Below, in pieces: positions 63,908 through 64,000 of a stretch of 64,000 bases of DNA (positions are counted from its first letter, which is position 1; each line of letters begins with the position of its first letter). The stretch is from an uncultured Clostridia bacterium (GTDB taxonomy: Bacteria > Bacillota > Clostridia > Christensenellales > CAG-314): assembly GCA_947053925.1 (NCBI GenBank), contig CAMRUG010000002.1:238003-302002 (forward strand). The letters run 5' to 3'. The position numbers and the translations under genes were made by a program. The notes below the pieces were generated by a model. The model did no database searches and was not told the origin of the DNA. It saw nothing but the letters and a program-made list of their open reading frames with translations.

Positions 63908-64000
63908 GCATCTACTACAACGCTCTACGCTCACATTACGTCAATTAGCCTAGATTTAATATAAAGCATATCAAAAAGAAATTTGAAATTTTAGAAAAAA

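Noticed and set aside
63902-63936. ATGTGAGC/GCTCACAT inverted repeat after the YlbJ-like gene
   Set aside because: The 19-nt loop and missing U-run make a terminator call weak; it also includes the stop codon.
1-64000. tRNA, rRNA, CRISPR arrays and replication origin
   Set aside because: No cloverleaf-like CCA-ended sequence, rRNA segment, regularly spaced repeat or DnaA-box cluster was noticed by eye.

Overview
The window is a 64 kb piece of a low-GC Bacillota (Clostridia-like) chromosome. The evidence is gene order: it carries, in reordered blocks, the Bacillus/Clostridium clusters rimP-nusA-ylxR-ylxQ-infB-rbfA-nrnA, rpsB-tsf-pyrH-frr-uppS-cdsA-dxr-rseP-ispG, dprA-topA-trmFO-hslV-hslU, rnc-smc-ftsY/ylxM-ffh-rpsP-khpA-rimM-trmD-rbgA-rnhB and yceD-rpmF. 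Strong GGAGG-type ribosome binding sites and consensus sigma-A promoters (TTGACA-17-TATAAT) are common. An uncultured gut-type Clostridia lineage is my guess; the species cannot be named from the sequence alone. No tRNA, rRNA, CRISPR array, transposase or integrase was seen.

Layout. 1-5.7 kb: translation initiation and transcription elongation operon, minus strand. 5.7-15.9 kb: polC-like remnant, isoprenoid genes (ispG, dxr, uppS), phospholipid synthesis (cdsA), site-2 protease, frr, pyrH, tsf, rpsB. 16.5-17.9 kb: a plus-strand HtrA-like lipoprotein protease. 17.9-22.1 kb: DUF1292 protein, ruvX, an iscR-iscS-iscU operon ending in a 40-aa membrane peptide that is absent from the ORF track, and a GDPD lipoprotein. 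22.3-32.9 kb: trxA, rseC-like, aspS, hslUV, trmFO, topA, dprA, comM. 33.1-34.4 kb: an orphan gene and rplS. 34.8-40.1 kb: SRP, ribosome and tRNA maturation operon. 40.1-53.2 kb: accessory block. 53.2-64 kb: ftsY, smc, rnc, rpmF, yceD, ackA, pta, tmcAL and a YlbJ-like protein.

The accessory block sits between ftsY and ylxM, which are neighbours in Bacillus. Its core is a tight six-gene minus-strand operon (49545 to 40143): TIR-DUF6273 protein, helical coiled-coil protein, KGGxGR-type ParA/MinD-like ATPase, a 768-aa unknown, a GNAT acetyltransferase, and a membrane protein with two Rossmann-like regions and a C-terminal RyR-like domain. I propose it is an undescribed NAD-linked conflict (defence) or sensing system. 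The TIR gene carries a run of nine G on its coding strand five codons before the presumed catalytic glutamate, and slippage either way gives a stop within about ten codons, so phase variation is plausible. The operon starts from a perfect consensus promoter, divergent from a TetR-regulated ABC exporter.

Other points to check: a degenerate PolC-like protein (no PHP, no polymerase, dead exonuclease) in the canonical polC position; a probably leaderless yceD mRNA; a near-perfect palindrome at the ylxM-ffh transcription start; and an orphan gene with a perfect promoter and a possible out-of-frame membrane tail.
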